A DNA stretch of 64,000 nucleotides from Brevundimonas sp. Root1279 (GTDB lineage: Bacteria; Pseudomonadota; Alphaproteobacteria; Caulobacterales; Caulobacteraceae). The notes below the pieces were generated by a model. That model did no database searches, was not told where the DNA came from, and saw only the letters and a list, made by a program, of their open reading frames with translations. Both the position numbers and the translations under genes were made by a program. Below, piece by piece: positions 52,765-62,909 of this stretch; position 1 is the first letter of the stretch, and each line of letters opens with the position of its first letter. The stretch covers positions 223,485-287,484 of the forward strand of contig NZ_LMEB01000007.1 in NCBI RefSeq assembly GCF_001425945.1, in the 5' to 3' direction.

Positions 52765-53853
52765 ATGCGGCGCTATGTGATGTGCGCAGGAAACTCGGAA
52801 CCGAGGTTGAAATTGAACTTTGTCGGCTTGGCTGAAATTGCTGACCTCCTAGGCGTATCCAAGCAGGTCGTGGCGAACTGGCGCTCTCGCAAAGAGGATT
52901 TTCCGTCACCTCGCCAGACACTGCGAAGCGGCCCAATATGGGCGCTCGATGACATCGTAGCTTGGGCCGAGTCTGAGGGGATCGATGTCCACCTGGATAC
53001 CGTTGCCCGGGAAGAAAATGACGATATCGCGCGACCCGCCGTGATAGCTGCCGTAATGAACATGAAGGGCGGCGTAGGCAAATCAACAGTATCGGCCAAC
53101 GTCGGCTGGTACGCCGCTGTGATGCGCAACCTGCGCGTCTTGTTAGTGGACCTCGACCCGCAGTTCAATCTCAGCCAATACGTATTGGGGGCCGAGCGAT
53201 ATCAAAAACTACTAGAATCAGGCGAACCTCGGATCGACGCGCTTTTTCCAGCGCCGGGATTCTCGCCAACACCCATTCGCAAGCTTATTCGTAAAGTACA
53301 GGAATGGGATGACGGCTCCTGCCTTCACCTTGTGCCGGCAAGCCTAGAACTGGCATGGAACATGCGCTTGGCAACCGAGCGCGCACACGTACTGCGTGAT
53401 GCACTAGAGAATGTGCGCGACGACTACGACCTGATATTAATAGACTGCGCACCTACAGAATCTATCCTATCAACAGCGACATACCTCGCGTCGGACTGGA
53501 TTGTTGTTCCCGTCAAACCAGAATACCTATCTGCGATTGGCGTGCCTCTACTACTGAAATCCCTAAAGGCCTTTGGCGAAACGCACTCGAATGAGAAAGT
53601 TCCAGACGTAGCAGGCATCCTCTTCAACGACGTTCGCGATCGCGTTGAGCACAATCGAGCGCGTCGTTTCGTGCGCGATCAAGCAGAACTGAACGACCTT
53701 CCAATCTTTACCCACGCGCTGAGCCATTCAGACAGCTACCCTGCGGGCGCGCGTCAGGGTAAGCCGATCTTCTGGACGGACAACGCCCGAACTGTCCGCA
53801 AGGACGAGCTCGGTGAGGTCGGTAAGGAATTCCTGTCAAGGATTGGTCTGTGA
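52765..53853 (+). CDS. HTH-ParA fusion ATPase
   Basis: A 362-residue protein from ATG 52765. GTG 52750 or ATG 52780 are also possible; none has a clear ribosome-binding site. Residues about 20-70 form an AlpA/MerR-like helix-turn-helix (VGLAEIADLLGVSKQVVANWRSR...GPIWALDDIVAWAE). A ParA/MinD-type ATPase follows: deviant Walker A MKGGVGKST (residues 100-108), A' LLVDLDPQFNLSQYVLG, Walker B LILIDCAPTESILSTATYLAS, and a C-terminal region. No ParB follows; instead a small basic protein is translationally coupled (GTGA). G+C is well below the flanking genes. It could partition DNA, regulate, or serve in phage defence; the role is not known. Confidence 0.82.
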   Translation: MRRYVMCAGNSEPRLKLNFVGLAEIADLLGVSKQVVANWRSRKEDFPSPRQTLRSGPIWALDDIVAWAESEGIDVHLDTVAREENDDIARPAVIAAVMNMKGGVGKSTVSANVGWYAAVMRNLRVLLVDLDPQFNLSQYVLGAERYQKLLESGEPRIDALFPAPGFSPTPIRKLIRKVQEWDDGSCLHLVPASLELAWNMRLATERAHVLRDALENVRDDYDLILIDCAPTESILSTATYLASDWIVVPVKPEYLSAIGVPLLLKSLKAFGETHSNEKVPDVAGILFNDVRDRVEHNRARRFVRDQAELNDLPIFTHALSHSDSYPAGARQGKPIFWTDNARTVRKDELGEVGKEFLSRIGL

Positions 53854-54419
53854 GCAAGAAGTCCGAAGCCTTGGTGCGAGACATCGCGGCGCTGTTCCTC
53901 AAGTACAATCTTCAGGATTGGGCCGCCGTCATTGGGGAAATCGAGCGCGGCAATCGCCACGCCCTCGCGGGAGCCATCCGAGATCTCAGCCAGACCGCTG
54001 CCGCAGAGCTCGCCACGGGGCGCGCGGCCGTTAAGGCGAAAGCACGCGCCAAGGCGAAGGGCCGCTCGAAGACAACCGTCAAGCCAGTCGCACCAACGCA
54101 TGTGGCCGATCCGATTGGCGAAGCACGGGCGGCAGTTCTCGAACCGATTCGCACCGCCCTGCACGAAAGGGCGATCTTCCCGACTACCCATGACCTCAAA
54201 GCGCTGTACATCGCCGTCGGCATCAAGACGCCATACCCCAAGCGCCGTGACGATGCAGTTGACGACGTCATCCACCACCTCGATCGCATGAGCCAGGACC
54301 GGTACGAACAAGCGCTGCAAGTGCTGGCGTCGCGGGACAATGAGGGATGGAAGCGAACCTCCGATGAATACGCCCAGTGGTACAAAATAATCCTCGAACC
54401 CAAGCCCAATCGCAGCTGA
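53850..54419 (+). CDS. ParA-linked small basic protein, unknown function
   Basis: A 189-residue protein starting at GTG 53850 within the ParA stop (GTGA). The N-terminal helical part (SKKSEALVRDIAALFLKYNLQDWAAVIGEIERGN) is followed by a very basic Ala/Lys linker (VKAKARAKAKGRSKTTVKPV, about residues 61-80). The C-terminal domain (FPTTHDLKALYIAVGIKTPYPKRRDDAVDDVIHHLDRM, then EGWKRTSDEYAQWYKIILEPKP) follows. It is not ParB-like: no ParB/Srx motif. The basic linker suggests DNA or RNA contact. Coupling means it acts with the HTH-ParA protein. I do not recognise the family. Confidence 0.75.
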   Translation: MSKKSEALVRDIAALFLKYNLQDWAAVIGEIERGNRHALAGAIRDLSQTAAAELATGRAAVKAKARAKAKGRSKTTVKPVAPTHVADPIGEARAAVLEPIRTALHERAIFPTTHDLKALYIAVGIKTPYPKRRDDAVDDVIHHLDRMSQDRYEQALQVLASRDNEGWKRTSDEYAQWYKIILEPKPNRS

Positions 54420-54738
54420 AACGCACCGCGTAACTCGATTGGAAGCTCAAGGGCCACCCGCCCCGGCCCGCCTCAAGGACGCTGTGCGCCGCTGGCGCGG
54501 CAGGCCGGGACGGCCTGTCCTTGACCCGCGCCGGATCGGGCGGGCGGGGCTGGGCGTGACGGACGCGCTGGGCGCGTCCGGGGGATTGCTAGGTTTCGTG
54601 CTTGGGGTCAGAGCCCCCTCCACCGCTTCGCGGTCCCCCTCCCCCTGCGGGGGAGGAACTGGGTCGGTGCGGCCCCTTCGCCCCCCGCCCTCCCGAGCCG
54701 GGGAGAAACCGCCAGCGGGCTGGGGAGTTGGACCCGAC
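54420..54738. other. Intergenic repeats at the right edge of the accessory segment
   Basis: This high-G+C stretch of 319 bases has no credible gene. It contains CAAGGAC (from 54474) with its inverse GTCCTTG 43 bases later, a GGACGCGCTGGGCGCGTCC hairpin (54561-54579), and REP-like CTCCCCCTGCGGGGGAG (54639-54655). Composition returns here to the genome norm, so the accessory segment ends close to 54420. Confidence 0.55.
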
Positions 54739-55044
54739 ATGAGCCAGCGTGATCCGCAGACCTGTCGCCGCGCCCTTCGGGAGATCGGGGAGATCGCGGC
54801 GGTGGCGGTGCTGCCCGACGGCCAGATGACCGACCAGGAGGCGCTGGCCGAGATCGCCGCCATCGCCGAATGGGTGACGGAGGAGGCGCCGGGGGCGCGG
54901 GCGGACTGCGGCGAGTTGGTGCGGCGGTTGAACGCGCTGACGGCGCGGGTGGATATCGAGGCGTTGGACGACCGGGAGGCGCTGGGCCTGTTCGGCGAGG
55001 TGCTGGGGGCGCTGGAGACGTCGCGGTCTGAGGCGTTCGACTAG
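54739..55044 (+). CDS. Small acidic hypothetical protein
   Basis: A 101-residue protein starting at ATG 54739 (MSQRDPQTCRRALREIGEIAAVAVLPDG). The open frame extends upstream through repeat DNA, which I exclude. It is mostly helical and acidic (DQEALAEIAAIAEWVTEEAPGARADCGELVRRLNAL). No family recognised. It converges on the outer-membrane transporter gene with one base between the stops. Confidence 0.5.
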   Translation: MSQRDPQTCRRALREIGEIAAVAVLPDGQMTDQEALAEIAAIAEWVTEEAPGARADCGELVRRLNALTARVDIEALDDREALGLFGEVLGALETSRSEAFD

Positions 55045-55045
55045 G

Positions 55046-56050
55046 TCAGCCGCCCCCGGCGCCCGGGGGCATCTGGACGACCAGGGGGATGCTGAAGTCG
55101 AGGAAGAGGCTCTCGCCTTCGAGGCGGTTCTCGACGTTGAACTCCTTGAAGGCGCGGAGGCGGAGGCTGGCCGGGCGGTGGGCCATTTCGAAATTCCAGG
55201 CGGCGGTGGCGCCGAGGCCGGTGACGCGGCCCTTGAAGGGGCCGAGGCGGGAGCCGGGGCCGCTGTCGCCGGTCAGCTGGTCGAAATGGTAGGCCTGCAG
55301 GCCGGCGGAGAAGGTCTTGGAGAAGGCCTTTTCGACCGAGCCCTCGACGTGGAGCTCCGTGCCGGTCTCGTACTGGGTGTGCTCGTTCTCGCCGTTGAAG
55401 GTGACGCCGACCTTGCCCGAGACGTCCCAGCCGCTGTCGGGGTCGTGCCAGGTGGCGGCGACCGAGGTGTCGACCGCCCAGCGGTTGAAGGACAGGTTGG
55501 CGAGCTGGTCCTCGCGGTAGTCGCCGACCGGGATGTTGACCGTGGCCGAGACGTTGAGGTGGGTCTTGCCCTCGCTCCAGCCGAGCATGGCGGTGGCGAC
55601 CGGGTCGCCGAAGACGAAGGCGCTGTCGCTGCGGCTGACGCCGACGCTGTTGCCCAGGGGGCCGGTGACGACGCCGGAGACGGTGACGTCGGGCTCGCCG
55701 AAGGGGATGACCAGGCCGACGGCCAAGGTGGCGCCGGCGATGTCGGTCGAGGGCACCCACAGGACGGTGGCGAAGTCGGCGACGATGGTGGCGTCGAGGT
55801 CGAGCACGACATTGCCGCCGACGGGGAACTGGCGATCGCCCCCGGCTGAGCCGCTGTAGTAGTAGAGGCTGTTGGCGAAATAGGTCCCCTTGAGCGGCGG
55901 GACCATGCCGACGCCCGGGCCGCCCGAGCCGAGCAGGTAGAAGCTGGCCCCGCCCTCGGACGCCTGGGCGGCGTCGGGCGCCGCGGCGGCGGCGAGGCCG
56001 GCGATGACCGCGCCGGCGGCGAGAAACGACGTGCTGACGGAAACGCGCAT
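55046..56050 (-). CDS. Outer-membrane transporter, phenol MetA/SphA type
   Basis: A 334-residue beta-barrel protein with a signal peptide (VSTSFLAAGAVIAGLAAAAAPDAAQASEGG) and the family opening GASFYLLGSGGPGVGMVPPLKGTYF, FANSLYYYSG. Repeated amphipathic strands (VVLDLDATIVADFATVLWV, ATAMLGWSEGKTHLNVSATVNIPVGDY, LSFNRWAVDTSVAATWHD) end in FLDFSIPLVVQ before a Gly tail. This matches the Phenol_MetA_deg/SphA family, linked in other genomes to uptake of aromatic compounds. Substrate unknown. Confidence 0.85.
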   Translation of the reverse strand: MRVSVSTSFLAAGAVIAGLAAAAAPDAAQASEGGASFYLLGSGGPGVGMVPPLKGTYFANSLYYYSGSAGGDRQFPVGGNVVLDLDATIVADFATVLWVPSTDIAGATLAVGLVIPFGEPDVTVSGVVTGPLGNSVGVSRSDSAFVFGDPVATAMLGWSEGKTHLNVSATVNIPVGDYREDQLANLSFNRWAVDTSVAATWHDPDSGWDVSGKVGVTFNGENEHTQYETGTELHVEGSVEKAFSKTFSAGLQAYHFDQLTGDSGPGSRLGPFKGRVTGLGATAAWNFEMAHRPASLRLRAFKEFNVENRLEGESLFLDFSIPLVVQMPPGAGGG

Positions 56051-56293
56051 GACGGCCCTCCGGAATTGAAGCGTCCAGGTTGTCCTCGTGAGGCCGCGCT
56101 CGCCTATCAGGTGAAACCCGAATGCGGCGCCGGGGCGACAGGGAGTGCGACTTCGATGTCCGGATTCGCCTTACAAGGGTGGCGCGCGCGGCGGCCGATC
56201 GGTACAGTCGCAATCAGTCTTCAGGCGGGCAACTCAACAGCAAGCTCGGCGTTTCATCCGATCGCATATCGGTGAAGCTTTCGGGGGGAAGTC

Positions 56294-58252
56294 TTGATAC
56301 GTCGTCATCGGCCGGAGTTTGCGGCCGCCCTCATCCTTGCGCTGCCGGGGATCGCCCAGGCCGCGGATGAGCCCGCCTCCGGGGGGTCGCCCCCGGTCGT
56401 GCGCAATCAGGATCACGCGCCGGTCGCCCAGGACGAGGGCCAGGACGGCGACCTGTCGCGCCTGTCGCTGGAGGAGCTGTCGCAGGTGCCGGTGACCTCG
56501 GTGTCGCGCCGGCCCGAGGCGCTCGCCGACGCGGCGGCGGCCATCTATGTCATCAGCCGCGACGACATCCGCCGCTCGGGCGCGACGAGCCTGCCCGAGG
56601 TGCTGCGCCTGGCGCCGAACCTGAACGTGCAGCGCGTCAACAGCGTCGACTATGCGATCACGGCGCGCGGCTTCAACGGTTTCGAGACGGCCAACAAGCT
56701 GCTGGTCCTGATCGACGGGCGCAGCGTCTATTCAACCCTGAGCTCGGGCGTGTTCTGGGACGCCCAGGACGTGATGCTGGAGGACGTCGAGCGGATCGAG
56801 GTGATCAGCGGGCCGGGCGGGGCGCTGTACGGCTCGAACGCCATGAACGGGGTGATCAACATCATCACCCGCTCGGCGGCCGACACCACGGGCGGCCTGG
56901 TCACGGTCGGGGCGGGCAACGAGGACGCGACCTTCGCCCTGCGCCACGGCGGGACCCTGGGCGAGACGGCGGCGTGGCGGGCCTGGCTGACCGGCTTCAT
57001 GCGGGACGAGAGCTTCACCCTGTCGGGCGACGACGCCACCGACCCGGCCGAGGGCTTCCGCGGCGGCGGGCGGCTGGACTGGGTCGCGGGCGAGAACCTG
57101 CTGACCCTGCAGGGCGAGGCCTACGACAACCAGGGCACGATCAACGAGGACTTCTCGGGAACGCAGACGCGGGTCGCGGGCGGCAATGTGCTGAGCCGCT
57201 GGATCCGCCCGCTGGCCGGCGGCGAGCTGGAGGTCCAGGCCTATCTCGACTGGTACGAGCGCGACGAGGTCGACAGCATCGAAAGCACGCGCACCTGGGA
57301 CCTGTCGGCGCAGCAGGCCTTCGAATGGGGACGGCACCAGTTCGTGGTCGGCGCGGGCCACCGCGAAATCGATTCCAAATTCACCGCCGCGCCGGACTCG
57401 CCCTTCCTGGTTCCGGCCGATCGGACGCTGACCCTGACCAATCTCTACGTCCAGGACCAGATCGCCCTGGACCACGGCCTGACCCTGACGATCGGGGCCA
57501 AGATCGAGGACAACAGCTTCTCGGGCCAGGAATTCCTGCCCAACGTCCGCCTGGCCTGGCGGCGCGCGGGCGGCGACCTGCTGTGGGGCGCGATCAGCCA
57601 GGCGAGCCGCACGCCGAACCGCATCGAGCGCGACCTGACCCTGCCCGGCTTCCTGACCGGCGCCGACTTCCAGTCGGAAGAGGTCATCGCCTACGAGCTG
57701 GGCTACCGCGCCAACCCGACGCCGAGAATCTCGTTCTCGATCAACACCTTCTACAACGTCTACAACGAGCTCAGGACGGTGTCGCCCGATCCGGCGACCT
57801 TCCTGCCGCTGCGGCTGACCAATTTCGGCGAGGCCGAGATCTGGGGCGTCGAGGCCTGGGGCAACTACGACGTCTCCAACGCCTGGCGGGTCAGCGCCGG
57901 GTTCAGCAGCCTGGACAAGGAGTTCGACGACAACGTCACCAGCCGCGACCTCAGCGGCCTGGTCTCGATCGGCGACGACCCCGAATACCAGCTGACCCTG
58001 CGCTCGCAGAACGACCTGACGGACACGCTGGACCTCGACGTGCGGCTGCGGGCCGTCGACAAGCTGACCTCCAGCGACACCGACGGCTATGTCGAGGCCG
58101 ACGTCCGGCTGGGCTGGCGGGTCACGGACAAGTTGGAGCTGTCGGTCACCGGCCAGAACCTGATCGAGGACCTTCGCGTCGAGACCGGCGACCCGCTGCG
58201 GCGCCGCGCGTTCGGCCGCAGCCTCTTCCTGGCCCTGAGGGCGAGCTACTGA
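56294..58252 (+). CDS. TonB-dependent receptor
   Basis: A 652-residue outer-membrane receptor starting at TTG 56294, an unusual start supported by GGGGGGAAG six bases before it. The signal peptide is FAAALILALPGIAQAADE. Then DLSRLSLEELSQVPVTSVSRRPE, typical of receptors found with YfiR and a sensor kinase, leads to the plug (IYVISRDDIRRSGATSLPEVLRLAPNLNV, FNGFETANKLLVLIDGRSVY, GPGGALYGSNAMNGVINIITR). The barrel ends with RRRAFGRSLFLALRASY, an aromatic C-terminus. It is first in a tight three-gene operon. Confidence 0.92.
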   Translation: MIRRHRPEFAAALILALPGIAQAADEPASGGSPPVVRNQDHAPVAQDEGQDGDLSRLSLEELSQVPVTSVSRRPEALADAAAAIYVISRDDIRRSGATSLPEVLRLAPNLNVQRVNSVDYAITARGFNGFETANKLLVLIDGRSVYSTLSSGVFWDAQDVMLEDVERIEVISGPGGALYGSNAMNGVINIITRSAADTTGGLVTVGAGNEDATFALRHGGTLGETAAWRAWLTGFMRDESFTLSGDDATDPAEGFRGGGRLDWVAGENLLTLQGEAYDNQGTINEDFSGTQTRVAGGNVLSRWIRPLAGGELEVQAYLDWYERDEVDSIESTRTWDLSAQQAFEWGRHQFVVGAGHREIDSKFTAAPDSPFLVPADRTLTLTNLYVQDQIALDHGLTLTIGAKIEDNSFSGQEFLPNVRLAWRRAGGDLLWGAISQASRTPNRIERDLTLPGFLTGADFQSEEVIAYELGYRANPTPRISFSINTFYNVYNELRTVSPDPATFLPLRLTNFGEAEIWGVEAWGNYDVSNAWRVSAGFSSLDKEFDDNVTSRDLSGLVSIGDDPEYQLTLRSQNDLTDTLDLDVRLRAVDKLTSSDTDGYVEADVRLGWRVTDKLELSVTGQNLIEDLRVETGDPLRRRAFGRSLFLALRASY

Positions 58253-58253
58253 G

Positions 58254-58798
58254 ATGAGCTCGCGGTCGGTCCTTTGGATGGTGATGGCGGTCTGGGGGCT
58301 TACGCTCCCGGGCGAAGCTGTCGCGCGTCCTGCGCCGACTCCGTCCGAGCTCGAATATTCGGTCAAGGCCAACTACCTGGTGCGCTTCGCCGCCTTCGTC
58401 GGCTGGCCGTCGCGGGCCTTTGAAACGGCGGAAGCGCCGGTGGTCATCTGCATCGCCGGTCGCGATCCCTTCCAGGGCGCGCTGGACCGGGCCGTGCGCG
58501 GGCAGACGGCTCATGGCCGGTCCCTGGCGGTGCGCCGTCCGACCACGCCGGAGGCGACGGCGGGCTGCCATATCCTCTATGTGGGCAAGACCGGGACGAC
58601 CCTGGTCCCGGCTGCAGAAAGCCGCGCCCCCATGCTGGTGGTGACCGACAGCGACGCGACGTCCGAACGCGGCATGATCCATTTCGTGGTCAGCGACGCA
58701 CGGGTGCGGTTCCACATCGACCTCGCCGAGGCGTCGCGTTCGGGCCTATCCATGAGTTCGCGCCTGCTCAACCTGGCGCTCAGTGTGAGAGGCGGCTG

Positions 58799-58799
<1 letters not shown>
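58254..58799 (+). CDS. YfiR family periplasmic protein
   Basis: A 181-residue protein starting one base after the receptor stop, with a signal peptide (MVMAVWGLTLPGEAVARP) and the YfiR/DUF4154 domain: EYSVKANYLVRFAAFVGWP, VVICIAGRDPFQGALDRAVRGQTAHG, CHILYVGKT, MLVVTDSDATSERGMIHFVV, VRFHIDLAEASRSGLSMSSRLLNLAL. In Pseudomonas YfiR represses the diguanylate cyclase YfiN from the periplasm. Here the partner is a hybrid histidine kinase downstream, whose sensor it probably controls. Confidence 0.92.
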
Positions 58800-60565
<1,766 letters not shown>

Positions 60566-60632
60566 ACGAATCCGGCGTGATGCGCGTTCGACTCCCGCTT
60601 TACGGCGCCCACGCCGGAGTGAGGAGGCGATC

Positions 60633-61514
60633 ATGGCCGCAAGACCGACCTGGCAGGGACATCTGAAGCTGTCGCTGGTGACATGCCCGGTGGCGCTCTA
60701 CACGGCGACGTCGTCGGCGAGCCACGTCAGCTTCCACCTGATCAATCCCGAAACCCACAACCGCATCCGCATGGTGGCGACGGATCCGGACACGGGGCCG
60801 ATCGACCGTTCGGACCTGGTGAAGGGGTTCGAGGTCGAGAAGGACGAATACGTGCTGATGGACGACTCCGACTTCGAGAAGGTGAAGCTGGAGAGCACCC
60901 GGACCATCGACATCGACCAGTTCGTCGACGAGGACGACATCGACCGCCGCTACTGGGACGACCCCTTCTATGTGGTGCCCGAGAAGGGCGTCGGGGCCGA
61001 GGCCTTCGCGGTCATCCGCGAGGCCATGAAGGAGGCGGGCAAGATCGCCATCGGCAGCCTCGTGCTGCGCGGCCGTGAGCGGCAACTGGCGCTGGAGGTG
61101 CACGGCAAGGGGCTGATCGCCTACAGCCTGCGGCCACACAACGAGGTGCGCGACGTCGACGACTATTTCGACGACATCCCGGCGGTGAAGGCCGATCCGG
61201 ACATGGTCGACATCGCCGCCCGCATCATCGGCAAGAAGGCGGCCGAGTTCGACCCGACCCAGTTCAAGGACCGCTATGACGAGGCCCTGCGCGAACTGAT
61301 CAAGGCCAAGCAGAAGGGCGGCAAGACCCTGGTCGAGGCCCCCGAGCCGGACGACACCAATGTGGTCGACCTGATGGCCGCCCTGCGCGCCAGCCTGAAG
61401 GGCTCGGCCGGCAGCGAGCGCAAGGCCCCGGCGCGCAAGGCGCCCGCCAAGGCACCGGCGAAGACGACCGCCAAGAAGCCGGCGGCGAAGAAGTCGGCGA
61501 AGAAGGCGGCGTGA
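60633..61514 (+). CDS. ku: Non-homologous end-joining protein Ku
   Basis: A 293-residue DNA-end-binding protein, starting at ATG 60633 behind GAGGAGG (MAARPTWQGHLKLSLVTCPVALYTA). The Ku core shows VSFHLINPETHNRIRMVATDPDTG, VKGFEVEKDEYVLMDDSDFEKVKLESTRTIDIDQFV, YVVPEKG, AIGSLVLRGRERQLALEVHGKGL. The C-terminal tail is Lys/Ala-rich (RKAPAKAPAKTTAKKPAAKKSAKKAA), as in bacterial Ku that binds DNA and LigD. LigD is not in the window. Repeat DNA follows immediately. Confidence 0.95.
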   Translation: MAARPTWQGHLKLSLVTCPVALYTATSSASHVSFHLINPETHNRIRMVATDPDTGPIDRSDLVKGFEVEKDEYVLMDDSDFEKVKLESTRTIDIDQFVDEDDIDRRYWDDPFYVVPEKGVGAEAFAVIREAMKEAGKIAIGSLVLRGRERQLALEVHGKGLIAYSLRPHNEVRDVDDYFDDIPAVKADPDMVDIAARIIGKKAAEFDPTQFKDRYDEALRELIKAKQKGGKTLVEAPEPDDTNVVDLMAALRASLKGSAGSERKAPARKAPAKAPAKTTAKKPAAKKSAKKAA

Positions 61515-61522
61515 CCGCCTCC

Positions 61523-61648
61523 CTTCTCCCCTTGCGGGAGAAGGTGGCGGCCGAAGGCCGACGGATGAGGGGTTGAAAACCCTCCGCCGCGTCGACCCCT
61601 CATCCGACCTCGCTGCGCTCGGCCACCTTCTCCCGCAAGGGGAGAAGG
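61523..61648. repeat. Palindromic repeat after Ku, extending into the MFS gene
   Basis: Left arm from 61523 (CTTCTCCCCTTGCGGGAGAAGG) and right arm 61595-61648 are nearly complementary over some 50 bases, differing in the middle. The right arm is identical, inverted, to 63827-63880. The right arm lies inside the 3' end of the MFS gene and supplies its last 17 codons. Confidence 0.85.
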
Positions 61649-62808
61649 ACCCCCGGGTTCCGCCGCGGACGAGCCAGCCACAGCACCAGCAGCAGGCCGG
61701 AAGCCGCCGTCGCGGCGCCGGCCAGGGAGACCGCCGGCAGGCCGAGGCCGGCGGCGATGACGGCGCCGCCGAGCGCTGCGCCCAGCGCATTGCCGAGGTT
61801 GAAGGCTCCGATGTTCATGGCCGAGGCCAGGTTGGGGGCGTCCGAGGCGGCGGCCATGACCCGCATCTGCAGCGGCGGCACCAGGGCGAAGCTGGCCACG
61901 CCCCAGAGGAAGACCAGCACGGCGGTCGCGGCCGCGAAGGGCATCAGGGCGGCGAAGGCGAGCAGGAGGACGACGAGGGCCGCCAGGGTGACGATCAGGG
62001 TGCGGTCGACGGACTTGTCGGCGGCGCGGCCGCCGGCCCAGTTCCCGACCGTCAGGCCCAGGCCATAGGTGACCAGCATGGCGGTGACGAAGGCGGTCGA
62101 GGCGCGGGTCTGCTGCTCGAGGATTGGGGCGATGTAGGTGAAGACGGTGAACATGGCGCTGGAGCCGAGCACGGTCAGGGCCAGGGCCGACAGCACCGGG
62201 CCGCGGCCCAGCACCTTGAACTCCGCCTTGATCGCGCCGGGGGCGGCGGCCGGGACCGGCAGGCGCGGCAGGGTCAGGCGAAGGGCGATCATGGCCACGA
62301 CCCCGAGGCCGGCGACGCCCCAGAAGGCGGTCCTCCAGCCGATCGCCTCGCCGGCCCAGGCGGCCAGGGGCACGCCGACGACATTGGCGATGGTCAGGCC
62401 CATGAACATGGCGGCGACGGCGGCGGCGCGGCGGTTCTCGGCCACCAGGCTCGCGGCCACCACCGAACCGACGCCGAAGAAGGCGCCATGGTTCAGCGAG
62501 GTGATCAGGCGCGAGACCAGCAGCATCTCGTAGCCGGTCGACAGCGCCGACAGCAGGTTGCCGAGGGTGAAGATGGCCATCAGGCCGATGAGCAGGGTGC
62601 GGCGCGGGACCCGGCCGGTGGTCAGGGTCATCAGCGGCGCGCCGAGCACCACGCCGAACGCATAGGCGCTGACCAGCAGGCCGGCGGCGGGAATGGAGAC
62701 GTCGAGGTCCTGCGCCATCACATTGAGCAGGCCCATGGGGGCGAACTCGGTGACGCCGATGCCGAAGGCGCCGGCGGCCAGGGCCAGGAGAGGAGGATTG
62801 AGCTTCAC
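61600..62808 (-). CDS. MFS transporter (DHA1, AraJ/purine-efflux type)
   Basis: A 402-residue protein of 12 membrane helices, starting at GTG 62806-62808 (VKLNPPLLALAAGAFGIGVTEF); the open frame upstream is not MFS. Hallmarks: GTEFAPMGLLNVMAQDL-like GVTEFAPMGLLN, the motif-A region GAPLMTLTTGRVPRRTLL, LITSLNHGAFFGVGSVVAA, and the repeat of motif A in the second half (GGRAADKSVDRTL). The last residues (LLPLREKVAERSEVG) come from an intergenic repeat that has entered the gene. The LysR gene diverges upstream. Confidence 0.88.
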   Translation of the reverse strand: MKLNPPLLALAAGAFGIGVTEFAPMGLLNVMAQDLDVSIPAAGLLVSAYAFGVVLGAPLMTLTTGRVPRRTLLIGLMAIFTLGNLLSALSTGYEMLLVSRLITSLNHGAFFGVGSVVAASLVAENRRAAAVAAMFMGLTIANVVGVPLAAWAGEAIGWRTAFWGVAGLGVVAMIALRLTLPRLPVPAAAPGAIKAEFKVLGRGPVLSALALTVLGSSAMFTVFTYIAPILEQQTRASTAFVTAMLVTYGLGLTVGNWAGGRAADKSVDRTLIVTLAALVVLLLAFAALMPFAAATAVLVFLWGVASFALVPPLQMRVMAAASDAPNLASAMNIGAFNLGNALGAALGGAVIAAGLGLPAVSLAGAATAASGLLLVLWLARPRRNPGVLLPLREKVAERSEVG

Positions 62809-62909
62809 GACAGGCCTCGGGAGGGAAACTGGAGCGCGCTCAGATGGCCGAGGCGGACGGGTTCGTGTAGGTCTCGGGACGGTCAAGGATCTTTGCTCTG
62901 GAGGCACAG

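Noticed and set aside
50435..54738. Prophage or integrative element
   Set aside because: No integrase, capsid, terminase or attachment repeats are visible; four genes alone do not make a prophage.
56066..56275. A 69-codon frame between the transporter and TonB receptor genes
   Set aside because: No ribosome-binding site, no domain, and it occupies the only space for two divergent promoters.
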